From: Ciborinia camelliae
Lineage: Eukaryota > Ascomycota > Leotiomycetes > Helotiales > Sclerotiniaceae
Length of the DNA stretch: 64,000 bases
Reading direction: 5' to 3'
Assembly (NCBI GenBank): GCA_025890175.1
Contig: JANPYM010000001.1
Location: 1,081,187 to 1,145,186 of the forward strand
The notes under the pieces are model-generated. The model did no database searches. It had not been told where the DNA came from and saw only the letters and a list, made by a program, of their open reading frames with translations. The translations under genes were made by a program, and so were the position numbers. Below are positions 37,501 through 49,190 of the stretch, one piece after another. The stretch's first letter is position 1. Each line of letters opens with the position of its first letter.

Positions 37501-38122
37501 GGAGGCTGAACGTGCTGAACGCCGAAGAGCCAGGAAAGAGAGAGAGGCTGCACAGACAGATGGCGAGCCACGAGCTGAAGACCCATCGCGTTCTAAACGC
37601 AGACGGAGTCACAGAGATGGCGACGATGATGAAGCCCGTCGACGAAGGCGTGAAGATCGGGTGAAATCATCATCAGATCCTCGGAAATCAAGTCGCAAAT
37701 CTGCACCCGTACCCGAGCCAGAATTCCTTCCCGCCGATGGTCCTGTCTACAGTCGTTCAAAGCCCAAGAAGGCTCGAGCTTGGCCTCATAGTGGTACTGA
37801 CTCTTGGGTGAGGGAGAACTCGGATGCACCGCCTCCACCAAATTTTCCCACGGGAGAAGCATCCCCTGTTGATGACATGGTCGGTGGGGAGGCGGAGAGA
37901 AAAAGAATGAGAAAAACAAGACCCGCGGGAAATGATGATAAACGACGAAGAAGAGATGAAAGGAGACGTGAAAAAGAGACTGAAAAGCCTGCAAGGAGCT
38001 CGGAGGGCAGTCAAGAGGATGCTTTACGAGAAAATCAGAGAGACTCCGCTTTCGAGACATCTCGAGCGCCAAGTGCTTCTGGCGGTCTCTTTAGTCGTTG
38101 GAAGAGATATGGGGGATTCTAA
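31556..38122 (+). CDS. Giant disordered WG/lysine-repeat protein, unknown
   Basis: Two exons, 31556..36719 and 36777..38122 (57-nt intron), give 2169 aa. Residues about 70-180 are Asp/Gly/Lys/Glu-rich. From about 235 to 1560 there are some 16-18 divergent modules. Each has a Trp-Gly or aromatic core (GWGWGLSKKEKKKKK, DAWGAWGATSTK, SWGFGSTAKKSKSKEK), a poly-Lys cluster and an acidic Pro-Glu spacer with PEPEPEP runs. Long charged helices interrupt them (REKIEAEEREKIEAEE; EEQARIEAEEQARIEAEE), the single-alpha-helix type. Exon 2 has a Met/Pro patch, an Arg/Glu helix (AARRARRAEREAGQRD) and ends GGLFSRWKRYGGF. No globular domain or membrane segment is seen. It recalls repetitive fungal structural proteins such as the septal tether leashin, but is shorter and I cannot assign it. 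Confidence 0.85.
34375..35045 (+). repeat. Coding tandem repeats for charged helix
   Basis: 24-bp units encoding E(E/R)xExIEA are repeated about five times at 34385-34500 (GAACGAGAAAGAATTGAAGC and variants) and again about six times at 34885-35040 (GAACAAGCAAGAATTGAAGC and variants). Synonymous variation between copies shows age but the coding phase is kept. Confidence 0.85.
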
Positions 38123-39725
38123 CGAAAGGGAATGATTTTATAATGAAATGAGATACGAAGATATGACCTACTGTGTTATTCCGGCCACCATGGGAAATGG
38201 GTAGTGTGAGCGATGTATTTTGATTTTTGTCGCATCTTTTGATTTTTGGTTCGGGTTGTTGTTATAGCGAGCGAAGAGGCCTTGGAAAGATTTGAACACC
38301 AAGGGATTTATCAGGTGTTAGATTCTCAGAACACTGGTTGTTGCAGAGACAGTCTCGTCGTTCTCTTCTATTATATACCCTTATTATGTTTTCTAATGTT
38401 ATATACCGCACGCAGCGAAGTACTGTACAAGTTAATCTGGAAGAATCACCAATAAGACATTTTTAGATGCCCAAAGTCATTCAAGGCGCCTCATCTCTCA
38501 AAGTTCATTGCCCAACACTGAAAACCCAACATCTAAACCTCAAATTCCTACACACTCAAAAATATCACGATAAGAAACAGCCCTTTTCACTCTCGGGGAA
38601 CCGTAACTCATGATTTCATATCTGGGGTATACATTCATTCTTTTATACTCATTTATCACCTGATGTGATACGAAGATCCTATCATTCCTTACCTAGGTAG
38701 GTACCTATGTATCCAAAGTCTCCGTTGCTGTTCAAGCACAGCACCTGCCAAAACCACAGTCAAAGGGAACAATTCGCTGGATGTGGTAATCGGAATTCGA
38801 TGGTGGGGCCAATCGGCACGGAAAGTCGGGGTTGCCAATACACGCTTAACCAGCTTAGGTTATTTTATCCTCCCGAACTGTTGGAATATAGAGCTCGTGA
38901 GTGGCTATGAATGCCTATGAATGGTTGTTAATGGTTACTCATGGATGTCGCATGGCTGAATGCAGAAGCCCAAGGAGATACAGATAGGGAGTCTTATCGA
39001 TTGAGGGGTAACTAGGTCATATTTTTTGAAGATATGATATCTGATACCAGATGCCAGCAACCAGATACCAGTAACCAGATACCACGATATCGCGTTTCCT
39101 TGTATAGTACATTTGTACACAGTCGATGTATCTATGGTATTGAGGGGAACGGGAACGGGAGTGAGTGTGAGTGTGAGTGTGAGTGGAGAAAGCTGGTCAT
39201 CACCTCTTTTTTTAGCTCGTCCACTTGGCTCGGGATTTACAATCTGGCTACGATGATTCCTCCTTTTATCGCGATTTCCTTTCCCTATTTGAGACGGTTA
39301 GTTCAATGTCCAGGTTGTACGCTTTTGGAGTACTCAGGTTTGTTGAGGGACACTTGTTTTTATATTTGGTGCATGTCCTCGCCTTCAAAGTTCTTGTAGC
39401 TTTGATGTTGAAGTTCGAAGTATACTTCCTTTAGAACTCATTATCTCTTTTCTTCCTTTGATTCTTTCGGTGTTGTTTCACAGTATGTTATAGCTTGTCT
39501 ATATCGTACTTATTGTTCATCGGTGCAATACACTTCATCTGTTGACAGACTTTTCTGTCCAGTGAACTTTGATACCGACCTTCTTTCACTCAAGCAATAC
39601 CTAGATACTTACACTTCCATCTATCACACACCCTAAATTACACATTGAGATTCATCTATATATCCCCCCTTCACGAGGTATTGCACAACGACCCCGAGAG
39701 CTTGGCGGTTCCCCAAAGCGACACA
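38123..39725. other. Intergenic, no recognised gene
   Basis: Contains a GTGAGT hexamer run at 39160-39184, a CAGATACCA repeat near 39045-39085 and an exact TACCTAGGTA at 38690-38699. Short open frames here have no recognisable features. Confidence 0.5.
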
Positions 39726-41314
39726 ATGGTCAGAATCGACACCACTTTTATATTGGACCAATGGCCTCTTGGCCTTGGTGTTATGGTATTGTTAGTTACG
39801 GTAACGGCGCTTGCATATACCCAAAATTGGCAGAAGTCCCTATTCAACAATCTTCATATCCAACATCGACGCGCATCCACATCCACAACACCGCCTCGCT
39901 CACTGTCCCCGAGCAAAAAGAGCGCAGACAAATCATTAAACTCTACTAGCAAAGCTCCAAACTATTACGATGCATTGCCTCCCTCAAGACGTTTCACTCT
40001 TCCACAGGTTGCGGAAACTATTCCTCCACGATTTGGCACGGTCTTGACTTCAACCAACCCATCTCCTGAACATATGGCAAAGAATAAGCTGCCTATGGTC
40101 CAGTCTTATGCTCTAGGCTTCGAAACTCCAAAATATACACCAATGGGGTTCTCTACTCAAGAACTTAACGCCATGGGCGATTTTCCACCCTATGATATCT
40201 TAACCGGCGTTCCACTACCCCAGCCCTATGAAGGATTCAACCATGAGAAGGCTCTTTCTAGGCCGTACAGACCCATAAGATGGCAATATCATCAAACGAT
40301 GTGTAAGTACATCTTGGACTTTTATTGAAAATATGTTAACACTTCTTAGCTTTCCACAAAATGGAAACCGACTGGTGGCTTGAAGTGGATAACATATACT
40401 CTTCCCGCATCGCCGAACGCCAAGGACTTTTCAAACAATACGGCAAAATGGTACTCGACTATCTTCCAGGCAGCGAGCTTGCCACCAAAGAACTCATGGA
40501 AATGTGTCTTCAATTCTACTGTGCCCGCTACCCCGCCTGCTTCTCCCTCTCGCCAGATAAAAGAATATTTCACAACAACATCCTTAAAACTACTACCGAA
40601 ATTAAATCCATGCATCCCCTCCACGTCCTTCTCAACAATGTTCCTGAAGATTTTGCAATTGTACAACGAAATGATGAAGATGGAATGTACTATTTCCGTG
40701 CCGGCGTCATCTGTAGTTCACTTGGCTGGAACGTCTCCACAAAAATTGGATTGAAGCTCGAGGATATCCATAAGCCGATCCCAGACTACAAAGAGAAAAT
40801 GTCTTTCAGCATGGATCGTTTTTTTTCTAAGATGTCCGCCGATGCACCTATTCAGCGTGGTAGTTGGGGGCTGGAGATTGATGCTCCTTTGTTTATGCCG
40901 GCCGGTCATCCGCATGAAAAGTTGCGAGAAATACAGAAAGAAGATTTGACGATTGAGGAATGTAATTTGAGAGTTGATTGGCAAACACTGAGACGATTAC
41001 CATTAAGTGGAGGTGTGGTGTTCAATTTCAAAGCGCTATTCACGCCCGTGGCGGAATTCAGAGATGAGCCATATATTCCAGCATTGATATGCAAAATTTT
41101 GAAAGAGGGGAAGAAGAATTTGATGGAATATAAGGGGACTTGGCATGTAGAGCATGTGGTTATACCAGCAATGGAGAAGTGGGCAAAGGAACAGGTGGAG
41201 AAGGGATTGGTGGTGCCACAGGAGGGAGAGGAGGTTTGGAAGGAGGAGACTTTAGGTGAGAGTCCGTATTTTCCCGGGTGGGAGGAGAAGTGGCATAGGC
41301 AACAGGGCTTTTAG
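39726..41314 (+). CDS. DUF3445 heme-dependent oxidative N-demethylase-like protein
   Basis: Exons 39726..40302 and 40350..41314 give 513 aa. An N-terminal hydrophobic helix (WPLGLGVMVLLVTVTALAYT) suggests a membrane anchor. A Ser/Pro linker and then the DUF3445 domain follow. Landmarks are FDxxxx-type proline-rich entry (PYEGFNHEKALSRPYRPIRW), KMETDWWLEVDNIY, RYPACFSLSPDKRIFHN, AIVQRNDEDGMYYFRAGVIC, LGWNVSTKIGLKLEDIHKPI, MDRFFSKM, PIQRGSWGLEI and LRVDWQTLRRLPLSGGVVFN. The family is named after bacterial heme-dependent N-demethylases; fungal members have unproven substrates. An in-frame ATG lies 27 codons upstream at 39645. The later start is chosen because it places the helix at the N-terminus. 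The frame is kept across the 47-nt intron. Confidence 0.85.
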
Positions 41315-41899
41315 TAAGGATGTTTGGCGAAGTTCAGTAGCTATTAGGAGGGACTTGTGAAGGATGTTTGAAATACCAGGAAGTTCATGATAAATATAAT
41401 AGTATCCATCATTTTATGCCTTTTCGGTTCAGTTACTAGGGATTGTGACTAGCATTTCTTATGGGTATAGGTCTGGAGACTGGGAATACTCTTTTGTCTA
41501 GAATTGTACCTTGAAGCTAAGAAGACTAATAGATAGAATATACCTATTCCCAGGCCATCTCGGGCGGGGCATAGATCTAGCGCAGCGCAAAAGTCTTGTG
41601 GCGTTTGCCGGGTACCTTACCTTTCACTACGAAACCTCCATTTTGTTCAGCTGCACGAATCATGGCGTGGTAGCTCCCCTGGGATGAGAATATTTAATGA
41701 TTTATTGTTGGATTCCTGCTCTGTAAAGCAAGACCAAAGAGCCTCTTGGGCGAGACGTAGAAGCTTGAAAAAATGGCCTAGGATCAAGCAGCTGATATGT
41801 CCAAGGTTAGAAAATCTCTTAGTATTCAAAATTCTGACATATAGTAGGTTACAGAACTAGCTAAATATTCTTCGGCTTTCATATCTATCGTCAATATCC
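41315..41899. other. Intergenic between convergent DUF3445 and MFS genes
   Basis: 3' flanks only. No gene or RNA is recognised. Confidence 0.6.
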
Positions 41900-44110
41900 T
41901 CAATTTTTTAACACCAAGTTTGGTTTCTTCCACATCAAAACAACAGACACAAATTGCACGGCTGCAAGTGCAGCAACGATCTTAAAGATGATACCATAAG
42001 ATTTATCAAAAACGCCCTCGATGATACTCTGTGTATTCGGTTCTAGAGATTGGATAACAGATAAATCTTGCAATAGCTGGTCAAGTTGGACGGCTGAAAG
42101 TATCGACGAAAGATGAGATTTGATGTATGAGTTTATGACACTGCCGGAGACAGCAACACCAATGGCTGAGCCTAGCATGCGGAATTGTAGAAATAAACTT
42201 GAGGCCATTGCTAAGAGCCTGACATCAGCAAGGGGATAACTGTTCAAGACGCGGCGAGGACATACCAATATCCTTATGTTGGACAGTTTTTGGGACTACC
42301 AGGGCAAGAATGCTAAAAACTCCCCCAGAACCAAGGCCGGCGAGAATTTCGTAACCATATATAGAAGGGGTAATGGTCTTTGAGCTGGTTGAGAGCAGCG
42401 CGATGCCAATCAACCCTAGCGCAGAAAATATAAATGTGATGATTATGACGGGTACTAGAATACCGGGAAATCAGTTACATATCACGCGAGCCGTATAAAA
42501 AGAACGCAGGGGTTTAGGGTGGATTGGGAAATGAGACGGCTATAAAAGAGGAAAACTCCAAAGAGGATTGAGCATCAATATCGTAGAATCAAAGGACCAA
42601 TGATACTCACTTTTGACCACAGCAGAGATTGCATTGCCTAAGAAAGAACCAACCGGGACCGAAAGACTGAAAGCCAGAAGATGAATGCCAGCATTAAGAG
42701 GCGAGTTATGGTTTACTGCTTGAAATCTTTGGGGAAGCTCAACGCCTAGTACTGTCATAGGTACGCCGACCATAAATGAAATTCTGAGTCTTTATATCAG
42801 TCACACTTGTAGGAACGGATGTGACCGGGGACTCACATCAATACACCAATCCAAATATGATTTTGGAGAAATTGCCATGGGAAAATGGGTTCTTGCGTGG
42901 TATTCTGTCTGCCGCTCAGGTGATATTCCCAGGCGAAAAATGCAATCCATGCAACACCAGATAAGACCAAGAGAGCAATTATTGTACCTGATGACCATGC
43001 AAAAGCGGCCGAGGCTTCTAGTAAAGCGGTGACCAGAAAGACAGAACCTCCAAGTAGGAGTATTGCTCCAATGAAATCGATTCTTTTGAGCAGCAGACGA
43101 AACTTTTCTTCTGTGGGTTTGGAATTCTCGGCTCCATGATAGGGGAATTTTGCTGGCATCACCATCGTAATCAATGCCAAGACACAGACACCGATTGGGC
43201 AACTATAGCATTTTATCAGTGTTTAATATCTTCGTGGGCAAAGTCAAACTCACTTGACCAAGAACACCCATCTCCATGTTGTCCGCGTATCAATTGCACC
43301 ACCTAGCAGAGGACCAGTGACTGTAGCCAAAGCCACGGTTGCAAATGTGATGGCTCCATATATTGGCAATTTCTCTTTCGGTATAAGCTCGTACATGATC
43401 GAAGTCGATATCGAGAATACTCCAGAAGCCCCGATTCCCTGGAAAGCACGAAACACGATCCTGTTAATATCTGTCAGTGAAGAATCTGCCTGTAGCGTCT
43501 ATCATTTCATACAATTGGGACATACTCTGGGAAGCACCACATGCACCAGAGAATATCACGAAGACTGCAATTGCCAAGTTCAAGGTCCATTTGCGCCCGA
43601 AAATATCACTCATCTTGGCCCATACAACAAGGAAACCTAGGAAGTATCAGTGGATCCAATAAGAGTTCTGAGAAGATATATACTTGTGTAGGTCAACTGA
43701 TAAGCCGAAACGATCCAACTGGTTTGACTGAAACCATGGAAGTCATTGGTGATAGTCACCAATGAGGTGCCCACAATCGAAATTTCCATATTTGGGAGGA
43801 AAATCACAACCCATATTCTAACGAAGACTCCTATTAGCAAAAGCCAATTTCAATCAACCATGGGGAGCTAATGTACTTACGCCAACGAGATCAGATGCAG
43901 CCGCGGCCCTTGTAGATAGGTAATGGATTTCTGCGCAACTTCTAGTGTTGAGGTTGGCACCGATGCAGCCTCGGGATTCTCAGGCTCTGATAGCAAAACT
44001 ATTTCTCCGGTGTGATGCATTGATGATTTTTCGTTGAGCGAGACTCTAGCTCCATTTTCGCTAATATCATCGATAGTTTGGTCGGATTTTGACGCCATAG
44101 TGATGGCCAA
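41900..44110 (-). CDS. MFS exporter, DHA2-like (multidrug/metabolite pump)
   Basis: Eight exons on the minus strand, 43881..44110, 43684..43817, 43526..43636, 43254..43470, 42837..43202, 42611..42783, 42266..42454 and 41900..42210, give 576 aa. Frame-compatible junctions restore family motifs: IWVVIFLPNMEISIVGTSLV (helix 1, with the DHA2 acidic residue), FLVVWAKMSDIFGRKW (motif A), IVFRAFQGIGASGVFS (motif B region), GPLLGGAIDTRTTWRWVFLV (motif C), CPIGVCVLALI, and late helices FSALGLIGIALLSTSS and IVAALAAVQFVSVVLM. Length and motifs fit the 14-helix proton antiporters that export toxins, drugs or endogenous metabolites across the plasma membrane. The divergent A-T-R enzyme across a 658-bp promoter suggests export of its product or self-protection. 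Substrate unknown. Confidence 0.9.
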
Positions 44111-44266
44111 TGTATGGAGGGGCTGCTGGTGAGAAAATAAATGAAACCAAGAGATACATAAAATGAGTTAAATTCTTGCCATTACACTTGAAATACTATA
44201 CTATCGATGAAAATCTAGGTAATCAGTGACAATATTTGAATGGAAGCTTTCAATCCGTTCGGGCTC

Positions 44267-44372
44267 ATAACTAGGGACTCAGTTGGCTAGAGCTTACCAT
44301 AATCACAAGAAATGAGTACATAACTAGGGGCTCAGTTGGCTAGAGTTTACGCTAATCATAAGGAATGAATAT
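44267..44372. repeat. 53-bp tandem duplication in the divergent promoter
   Basis: Two adjacent 53-bp copies beginning ATAACTAGGG and sharing CTCAGTTGGCTAGAG. They differ at 8 positions, 6 of them transitions. Confidence 0.9.
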
Positions 44373-44503
44373 GTACCTAGTATCTACGCCGCACTTTCGC
44401 ACGGAGAAAATTTCTGTCGATAAATAACTTCCTTAATGAGATACCGAACCCCCCTTTTAGGTGACTAGCATGGTATATTGATAAGACTTCTCTACTGTTG
44501 CGG

Positions 44504-44540
44504 TTAGTTCCAACCAAAAGTTGAGGTTGGTTCCAACCAA
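44504..44540. promoter_or_regulatory. Paired GTTCCAAC inverted-repeat motifs
   Basis: TTAGTTCCAACCAA at 44504-44517 and TTGGTTCCAACCAA at 44527-44540. The second has perfect 6-bp arms TTGGTT/AACCAA around CC. Two sites 23 bp apart (about two helical turns) look like a dimeric regulator site; this is inferred from sequence only. Confidence 0.5.
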
Positions 44541-44768
44541 CATTGACTGATTCCCTTTGTGCCGGTACCCCTTACTAGTGGGCTCGCTTGTCGTGTGGGC
44601 CTCATTCCATGCACCATATATTTTGATTATCTTTTTGAGTGGAAGACCTGGAAGCTCAATCTTATCATAATTACATCGAATCTGAAAGATACTAAGAATT
44701 GGTAGATGAGACTACGATAAATTCTAGCATAGTAAATACGACACGACGATCCACCAGAAAAGACAACA

Positions 44769-47700
44769 ATGAAAAGCGGCTATCGCAATCCGCTAGAGTT
44801 ATCTCCAGAATGGCGAGAACAACCAATTAGTCGAATGGTTGATCACAGAGCTGAAGTTACTCCGCACTTGCTCTATGCTGAATACCCCATATCACCGGTG
44901 TCCTATGATGCTGGTTTTCGTGGATTCACCTATGCCAACCTCGCAAACGCCATCAATGGTATCGCATGGTGGCTTCGAGAAACTCTCGGAACACCAAAGA
45001 GTCTCGAGACATTGGCATACATCGGCCCCAATGATATCCGAATTCCTGCGCTGATCTTGGGAGCCTCCAAGGCCGGTTATGCTGTGAGTTTTCTAAATCT
45101 AAGCTCGTCAGACCATAAGCATGAGCTGAAGCATATTAGATATTCCTCACATCGCCCAGAAATAGTGTTTCATCCCAGCTTCAATTGCTCCAACGCACGG
45201 ATTGTTCAACGATCTTGTTCTCGTCCCCTCAGTCGCCTGCTGTAACAGCATTGCTCGCGACTCCTAATCATGGCTTACGGTCACTCGAGATTCCTAGCAT
45301 TGATGAACTGGTTGACAAGCCATATTCAAGGTTTCCATATGAGAAAATCCTTGATGAGATTCGAACAGAGCCGCTTTGCAAAGTGTAAGTTATTCAAAAT
45401 CGGAATTTCATTTTCAGTAAACTAAATGATCAACTTGCAGTCATACATCCGGCTCGACGGGAGTACCTAAAACTCTTACCATTACCCATGCAGGAGCAAA
45501 GGGCACTATTGATATGATGGGGATGAGTCCGCCTGAAGGTTGGATCAATCAATGTCAGCTCTGGCAGGGGAGAAAAGTCTTTGCGGTATTCCCGCCATTT
45601 CACGTAAGTCATTTAGATGTCTCCCTCGCCCATTCTTCAAAATTTAGGTAGTGAAGCCTAAAATTTGTTGTCGTGCCCTAGAATATACGAACTAGAGCAA
45701 TGTAAAACCCTTGCTTATAATTTTTTAGGCCATGTATCTCGGCGCTTTCCTTTTCATCGCCGTCCCATATGGAAGTGTCATGATTGCTCCGCTAGCAGCT
45801 GCCATACCAACCGCAGATGGGATGGTAAAAGCTCACAAGAAGAGCCCTTTTGGCTGCGGGTTCATCCTTCCATCAATGGTTCGTGAATTAAGTGACTCGC
45901 CGGATTTATTGGATTATTGTTCTGAAAACCTCGACATTTTATTCTTTGCTGGAGGTGATCTCCCACAGGAGGTCGGAGACGTGGTTGCATCGAGAATCCC
46001 ACTTTACAACCATTATGGTAGCACCGAATCTGGCCTCCTTACATTACTTCTACCAATTGATATAACTAAGCGAGACCGAAAGGACTGGAAATATCTTCAA
46101 TTCGCGGAAAATCTGGGCGTTGAGTTTCAACAATTCAATGACAACGAATATGAACTAGTCATACGCCGCAGTCCAGAAATTGAGAAATATCAACCGGCTT
46201 TTGAAATGTTTCCAGATTCGCAAGAGTACAGAATGAGAGACTTGTTCTTGCGTCATCCGACGAACGAAAACCTTTGGAAATGGTGTGCCCGAGCGGATGA
46301 CATCATCGTTTTTTTGACCGGCGAGAAAACGAACCCGATATCCATGGAGCAGCATGTCGTTTCCCAAAACCCCGAGATTATAGGCTTGCTGGTTGCGGGC
46401 TCGCAGCGTTTCCAGGCTTCACTTTTGATCCACTCATCTCGGGAGTTGGTGACCCCCAAAGAAAGAGCCGCATTCATAGAGGAGATATGGCCAAGTATTG
46501 AAGAAGCAAACCAAAATTGCCCGGCGCATGCACGAGTGGCAAAGTCTCATATTTTGTTCACTGTCCCTTCAAAACCAATGTTGTTCTCAGGCAAAGGCAC
46601 TATCCAGAGAGCTTCGACCTTGAAACTATACGATGCAGAATTGAACAGACTCTATGAAGATGCAGACAAAATGTCAGCAAACGAAAGGACGAAGCAGCCG
46701 GTTGTCGCTCTGAACTTTGGAAATCTCCAGAATGTCGAGAAACACGTGAAGGAGATTTTCTCGCTTGTCACAAACTGGAAGCACATTGGAAACGAAGACG
46801 ATTTCTTCGTTTTGGGTATGGATTCTTTGCAGACTCTCGTTATAGTCCGTAGACTGAGGGAAGATTTCGCATTGCCATCCATCTCCCCAAGCACGGTGTA
46901 TACCAATCCCAGTATCTCTACCCTTTCTGGTGCTCTCATAAAGCTCCATGAGGTGAGAACGTCATCACAGAAACTAGACGAGGAAAATAAACAGCAAGCC
47001 AGAAAGGTCATATTTGAGAAGTATCGTGCCATGATCGATCGGATTTCTTCATCAGCCAAAGGCATAAGAGATTCTAAGGAGAAGTATGTCCTACTCACGG
47101 GAAGTACGGGGGCTTTAGGTTCTTATATCCTGCATTCCCTTTTGCGGGATCCCCATATCAAACATATTTATTGTCTGAACAGAGGGCCAGATGGTCGCTC
47201 AAGACAAACACAGAGGAATCAATCATTAGGCTTATCAGACGACTCTGCTTTCGACGCATCTCAGGTTACTTTCCTCAAGATCAATCCGTCGAAGCCAGAA
47301 TTGGGCCTGGGGCATTCATCTTATATAGAGCTTCAGACCAATGTCACCCATATCATTCACAATGCTTGGCCCGTAAATTTCAACATGAGTCTATCATCCT
47401 TTACTCCGAATTTGACTGGTCTTGTGAGCCTGCTCCGATTTCAACTCACAGCAGACCAAAGTCCTGCCTTGCTCTTCATCTCGTCAGTTTCCGCAAACTT
47501 GAAAGATGAGACTCCAACCGGTTACGCGCAAAGCAAACGCATAGCTGAAGAGCTTCTGCAATACGCTTCTGCAAAATTCAGCCATGTATTTGAGCCATCC
47601 AAGGTTCCGATATCCGTCGCAAGAGTTGGTCAAATAGCGGGTGCGCGCGACTTTCCAGGACTGTGGAATAGAGCAGAATGGTTTCCCAGCCTCATCATCT

Positions 47701-48260
47701 CTTCTGTTTATCTGGGCGCGATACCTGACTCTATAGGAACACTGCTAGGTAACATTAATTGGGTACCGATAGATGTTCTCGCAGAGGTCCTGGTTGAACT
47801 ATTTTTCAACCACGCTTCCGTGCTTGCTGCAGGCGAGGATCGCATGGAGTTAACAATCTTTCACCCTCTTAATCCACAGACCATTCAATATGAGGCGTTG
47901 CTTCCGAACATTATATCTGCTGTACAAGAAATTACTCATGGCTCATTACTTCTTGAACCAATTTCACCAGAAGACTGGATTGAGAGGGTAAAATTGGATA
48001 TCAGTGCTCTGGCAGGAACAGAGGGTAATCTTGACGTTGGATTGAGCAGGAACCCGGCTGCGAAACTAGTGGACTTTTATGCGAATGGATTTGCCATCAG
48101 AGGACAAGATGATATGGAGATATTGGACACGGGCATCAAGTTGACAAGTGGACTGAGCGAGCGACTGGGAACTTTGGGTGCTGTAAGAGATGAATGGGTG
48201 AGAAAGTGGTTGCAGGAATGGATAAGTTCAGATGTTACATATTCAAACCCAAACAACTGA
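44769..48260 (+). CDS. NRPS-like A-T-R carboxylic acid reductase
   Basis: Exons 44769..45083, 45140..45384, 45441..45603 and 45729..48260 give 1084 aa. Adenylation domain: FTYANLANAI, HTSGSTGVPKTLT (A3, residues 188-200), LYNHYGSTESG (A5, about 334-344), ARADDIIVFLTGEKTNP (A7/A8 region) and LFSGKGTIQRASTLKL (A10 with its Lys). Thiolation domain: DDFFVLGMDSLQTL, with Ser607 as the phosphopantetheine site. Reductase domain, SDR-e type: VLLTGSTGALGSY (G699, G702, G705 NADP loop), FISSVSAN and GYAQSKR (Tyr840-xxx-Lys844). No condensation domain. Known fungal enzymes of this layout activate an aryl or amino acid, load it and reduce it to the aldehyde or alcohol. The substrate cannot be read from sequence by eye. 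Divergent MFS exporter suggests a small metabolite locus. Confidence 0.93.
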
Positions 48261-48480
48261 AATCTCTAGATCTTTCTCGTTTTAGATCTAAGATTCATGA
48301 ATTTTGTATATATATAAGATCAACATATCTATAAAAAAAACCCATTATCTGCACATGTTCCAGCGCCCTGATAAATCTATTCTAATCTTATATTCGCTCC
48401 TGCAACAGAGGTTTCCCCTCAGAGAAAAGAAGGAATTAACGCAACCACGCGCGGAAGGCCTATCTTTTCTTCCCTTAACC

Positions 48481-49190
48481 TCACACATCCAAAATTTTTC
48501 CAATGAGCCCTGCCACCTCCTCCCCCCTCGTAATCAGAAACTCATGACCCGCTCCCCTAACCATTCTCCAAACAACTCTCTCATCAAACCACTCACTCCA
48601 TTCATCCTCAGCTCCAATACTGCCAATTACCATATTTGAATCCTCCTTCACTTCCTCTGCTATAATAACATCATCCCAATCGCCTACCATCACCAAAATC
48701 TTGTCTGTTGCTCTTCTTTTAAAGCTCGTTTCCTCCTGGATTAAACTACCACCTCGAGGCCCCCATAATTCCACCCACTTCTCTCCACGTCCAGAAATCG
48801 ACGCATACATGATCGAACTCGCAAATGCATTTGCATATCCCCAATGCTGTTGCGTTTGCCAACGCATCACCTGTCCTACCGTTATATATGGTCGTAAGGA
48901 AGATATAGGGGTATCATCAAATGATATCCTAGTATCTGTGTTCGCAGCAGGAGTGTAACAGGGAGCCGCCGTTGTGAGTTCTGAGTCGACTTGCCTTTGA
49001 TTTGTCTCTCGTCATGTGGTAAATCCCCAACTCCATCCAAATGTCCCCCCCTCCCGAATAGATCGAAAAGGAGAACTGCACATCCGTGCGAGGAGAAGAG
49101 AGTGGTGGCGAGGAAGTGGAGGGAAATGTATGGAGTGGAGATACCGTGGATGAGGGGTGTCCCAACTCATAAGCGCGTGTGCTGCCATAC
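48481..49190 (-). pseudogene. Broken alpha/beta-hydrolase gene
   Basis: Three minus-strand blocks resemble consecutive parts of a fungal alpha/beta hydrolase, but lie in different frames. A short block TRAYELG is at about 49160-49183. PLIHGISTPYISLHFL, then AVLLFDLFGRGG and GDLPHDERQIK, run from about 49156 to 48995. The C-terminal block, with VMRWQTQQHWGYANAFASSI, DKILVMVGDWDDVI and VRGAGHEFLITRGEEVAGL, runs from about 48985 to the stop at 48481. The stretch between block 2 and block 3, which should carry the GxSxG nucleophile elbow and the first lid helices (over 100 residues), is missing. The two joins change frame. The last block keeps a catalytic-Asp-like DWDD and a His (AGHEF). It lies convergent to the A-T-R gene, 220 bp away. 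Judged an internally deleted relic, though a spliced short product is conceivable. Confidence 0.72.

Larger units (their letters stand above)
44111..44768. promoter_or_regulatory. Shared divergent promoter, MFS exporter / A-T-R enzyme
   Basis: 658 bp between the two start codons. It holds a 53-bp tandem duplication (44267-44319 and 44320-44372) and, closer to the A-T-R gene, two inverted-repeat motifs TTAGTTCCAACCAA (44504-44517) and TTGGTTCCAACCAA (44527-44540), with starts 23 bp apart. A shared promoter would allow coordinated control; no regulator gene is in the window beside it. Confidence 0.65.
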
